A stretch of DNA of 64,000 nucleotides, from the NCBI RefSeq assembly GCF_032854445.1, contig NC_088295.1:83250644-83314643 (forward strand), written 5' to 3'. The DNA is from Liolophura sinensis (Eukaryota > Mollusca > Polyplacophora > Chitonida > Chitonidae). The translations under genes were made by a program, and so were the position numbers. Positions 60,376 to 64,000 of this stretch are shown here, in pieces; the stretch's first letter is position 1, and every line of letters starts with the position of its first letter. Below the pieces are notes generated by a model. The model was given only the letters and a program-made list of their open reading frames with translations. It had not been told where the DNA came from and did no database searches.

Positions 60376-63300
60376 CAGTCCTATAAACCGAAATGCTGTT
60401 TCAGGTTAACCGTGTTTTAGGTATGAATCCAGTGAATGGAACCTGACCTTATCAAGAAGATCAGATTCAGTCTGTAATTATCTTGCCAATGTTCGCACCA
60501 CAGTTGCCATTTTGCGATCGCGAGGTAGACCGGATGTTTGATCTATACGGTCATCTAATTCGACAGATGTGGTTCTTTGCCGCGATGAAAGTGAGTATCA
60601 CACTGGCCTGGGGGAAAAAACCCTACCATACTGATGACGGAGTCCGAATTGATTAGTCTGATCCCCTACCATCTGACAGAACTCCAACCCTTGAAATCAG
60701 TGTTCCACACAAGGCAATCAGAGGCACACTTTATGTTTGCCTTAAGTTTAAATCTGAGATTCGAGGTGAAAAGCTTGCAACATGTTCAAAGGGTCACAAT
60801 ATCTAGGTTTAATTCAACCAGCCTGAGTGTGGTGCCGAACAGTTTCATGTGAGGATGGTCAAAACTCACAGAAGAATTGTAACACTCTGCTTGTTCTTTC
60901 CACTTTTCTTCTTTTGCTTCTATATGTGGGCGCATTTTAATTCGGCGTCCTGAGATATGCCGAGCATGCATAATACACTTAAAACTCTATGCTTTTGACG
61001 CAGTAAAAAAAGCGAATCGATCTCCGTACTATTCACACCTTAATGTTTCCTTGGAAACTACTCAGGTAAACGAAAAGCTCAAGTTTTTCAATACTGATGG
61101 ATTCTCTGGCGTTTAATATAGTTTTATAACCACAATAAACATCCTTTGTTGTAACGTATTACTTAAAAAAATTATTTCTCCTTATGTAAGTTATAAAAAC
61201 AGGCCAACAGCAATTTCCTACCATGATGTCTAAATAAATGGAGTGTTGATGTAGGTCCTCAGCATGGGAGGTTTTATCCATACGCCGAGACTGTAAGCAT
61301 GCCTAGATCGTATGACATGACGCATGTGGCGAATCATGTGAAAAAACACGTACAATTCTTAAGTCTATCTCACTTTTATATAAGGAAGCTAGTGTAAATG
61401 AGGCGAATAATAATGACTCCCAGCTGTGAGAGGTTTTATTAACCCACAGCTGATTTACGTCAGTGATGTATGGGATGTGTCGGAGGCAGACATACGTAAG
61501 AAGCTTTGGCGTGGTTTTTGTTGAAGAAAGTCCTGAACGAGTTGCAGCCTTGCTGTCACCACCACCATCTGTTCAGTTCACTGACGCAGTTATCTCCCTT
61601 GATATCCTCAACCATTACACTCGTTTTCTGACTTGTACGGTACACCATGTTGGTGGAAGACAAATGGTGTTCGATGAAAGTAGATTAGACTGCATAAACT
61701 GGGTTGTCGGCCGCTTACAACCACCACAGGCACTGGGAATTGACATCAGTCTGTTGTGTGTTACAGACCCGTAGAATTGAAAGGTTTTTTTTATCCATAA
61801 ATGTTGTCACGTATAACGAGGTTTTCTTTTGTGCTTTAACAATTAATTTTGTCCCAAAGATATTAGTGTGCCTCAGGCTCATAGCCAGTCTACTACTCCT
61901 CATTTCTGTTGCAACGAACATTTTCAAGAAATTGTTTCATTACCACTTGCGCCGAACTCTATGTATTCTAATGACCGTGGTTGGATAAATGATGGATAAT
62001 TCATAGCTCTCAAGTTCACCTTAGTCTTAGGTGGCTTATCTCCGCTGAACTCAACATCCTTGGAAATTAGCACACTCTACCGCGACTACACAGTTTCAAT
62101 CCGCGATCGTAGATACTTACACAGAATGTACTCCAAATACTGCGTTGGGCTACGAATATATCTCTATCTCATATAAAGACCTGGATGATTTTATTGTCTC
62201 ATGAAATTACAAAAATCGGTGTGTCTAATAATCCACTCAGATATTGTAAAGATACTACACGTTTGATTCGCACGTTACCTAACGTCAGAAGACCATTCTA
62301 TGACTTGAGAGTTAAACTGTCACCGTAGAGGCTAGACTGTTGGAGCAGACGGATAGACTCGATCAGATGATGATGAAAGAACTTTCATACTGAAATGAGT
62401 GAGAGTGATAAATAAAGGCCGTTATTAGTTAAGCAACAATTCGTAGCCAGTGGAGGGATATCAACACAGAATCTAACCCACTTGAACATGATAAAAGAGA
62501 GCTCTTCACAAAGAAGTTCCTCGTCACATCACTTAAAAATTGTGAAGAACGCCGTTAAACTTAACGCACTCACTCATTCATACAGAAGTCACGCCAGTGC
62601 AATCTACTTTAAAGATCACCTTTTTGTACAAGAGGGGTAAAGTATCTCAACGGAGCCGACATCCGCTCCGTGAAAGAAATGATTAACATCCTTAACCTGA
62701 GTAACTTTTGTGTTGAGTTAGTGAGATATGGCTTCCAACCCTCGCACAGAAAGCTGACCGCAAGGACCAAATGGAAGTATTAATATAAATAAAGACGTAT
62801 AACACAGACAGCAAAACCAGGGTAGCAACGAAAGTGTGGTAGCTGAAAAATGGTCACAGGTAACCGGTGAAATAGGGCCTATTGTCAGTTTGTCGTATGT
62901 TCATCCTATTTCTTTAATGCAGAGACATGAGACTGATATGGATGACTCCGCTCTCCCCCCCCCCCTCCCCACTTCAACCTGCCTAAGTACCTAAGAGTAA
63001 AATTCAAGCTATACCTGTTAGTGAGCAGTATACTGTCTCAAGAAAAAGGCCGCCATCATACAGTGGCTTCTCGTGTAGTCTGTGACTGTTGTACATCATG
63101 TATGAATTGGGCCAACTAGAGTTTTCGTGTACTTATTCTTCAGGACGTTTTCGTGCATTTAAATTACTACATAAGCAGTATGGTTAGCTTTTTAAGTTAC
63201 GTTACATCTAACAGAAGACAATACTGCCCATGGAATTGATTTTCTACCAGAAATATCTGACTTTTCTACTACATCACACAACCTTGTGAGAAAACAAATC

Positions 63301-63707
63301 TTCGAGTTTCTCTCGGCACGGATGGTAGGATGAGAGCTGTCTGGAGAATGCAGAATATTCATTCTTAAAATAAATAGTATCTTTCTTTCAGAATGATTTC
63401 TTGTTCTTGAACCTGCAGTAAAATGTATGACGCTTTTCCTATACGCGTGTAAACAAATACCGGATGAAATTTGGGGTAGCCCACTCTACAAAAAAAACTT
63501 CCAAAACTGGGTTAATTGGCATTCTGGTCATGTTACTGATGATGTAAGACCACGGCCGCTTGGGAACGTTATGCATGTAAGTGATACGTTGTTTTCATGT
63601 TAGTGCTTAATATCACAATTCACCCCATCAATCAGTCTCTGCTATTGCAATTTTCTCCATAAACTGTCAAATAATCTGCACTGTAACCTATCATGCGTGT
63701 GCACAAT
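60376..63707. other. Intergenic, no supported gene
   Basis: The longest frame of interest is 61463-61774 (plus, 103 codons; SVQFTDAVISLDILNHYTRF and MVFDESRLDCINWVVGRLQP within it). Its codon use looks more coding-like than the surroundings, but no domain is recognised and no good splice sites bound it. It could be an unplaced exon. The rest shows nothing recognisable. Confidence 0.4.
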
Positions 63708-64000
63708 CACCGGTCACAGTGTATAGGCCGAAGTGCAGCTGGGTATCAGGCGTGTCTGTCGTCACCGGTCACAGTGTATAGGCCGAAGTGCAGCTAGGTA
63801 TCATGCGTGTCCGCCATCACCGGTCACAGTGTATAGGCCGAACTGCAGCTGGGTATCATGCGTGTCTGTCGTCACCGGTCACAGTGTATAGGCCGAAGTG
63901 CAGCTGGGTATCATGCGTGTCTGTCGTCACCAGTCACAGTATATAGGCCGAAGTGCAGCTGGGTATCATGCGTGTCTGTCGTCACCGGTCACAGTGTATA
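63708..64000. repeat. 55-bp tandem repeat, at least 5 copies, continues past window end
   Basis: The unit reads CACCGGTCACAGTGTATAGG, then CCGAAGTGCAGCTGGGTATC, then ATGCGTGTCTGTCGT. Copies start at 63708, 63763, 63818 and onward with few substitutions. The last base of the window is still inside the array, so its true length is unknown. Confidence 0.95.

Overview
The window looks like a piece of a metazoan nuclear genome, most likely a mollusc. Its genes are split by introns with GT-AG junctions. It carries many copies of tRNA-headed SINEs ending in ...GTAAAACACCAATCAAATAAATAAA, a type I associate with molluscan genomes, and it holds megabase-style satellite and minisatellite DNA. There are no operons, ribosome binding sites or prokaryotic features. 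The species call is inference.

Three protein-coding genes can be supported. (1) Plus strand, 5683-9382: the 3' part of a membrane protein with three EGF modules on phase 1-1 exons, a one-exon transmembrane segment and a short cytoplasmic tail exon; its 5' end was not found. (2) Plus strand, 16239-22981: a complete two-exon type-B carboxylesterase / cholinesterase-like enzyme (631 residues) with an intact Ser-Glu-His triad and a hydrophobic C-terminal tail. (3) Minus strand, 50660-41288: a class A (rhodopsin-type) peptide-receptor-like GPCR in two coding exons separated by an 8.3 kb intron. Its reading frame is broken by what looks like one missing base in TM3.

The rest is repeat-rich. A 1.6 kb block at the left edge recurs about 98% identical at 10427-12015, so the EGF gene lies between two direct repeats. 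Tandem arrays are at 2270-4345 (25 bp), 21290-21865 (about 83 bp), 21955-22290 (30 bp), 29478-38850 (three related satellites of 58, 53 and 60 bp, about 9.4 kb), 51797-52142 (22 bp), 60200-60375 (19 bp) and 63708-64000 (55 bp, running off the end). At least four tRNA-related SINE families (called A to D here) are scattered through introns and intergenic DNA, and several share the same 3' tail.

The most unusual structure is at 53640-53918. Two back-to-back hairpins have unrelated stems (about 43 and 71-77 nt) but the same 23-nt loop in the same orientation. The three genes do not form an obvious pathway. All three products are membrane or secreted proteins, but no functional link between them is shown by the sequence.
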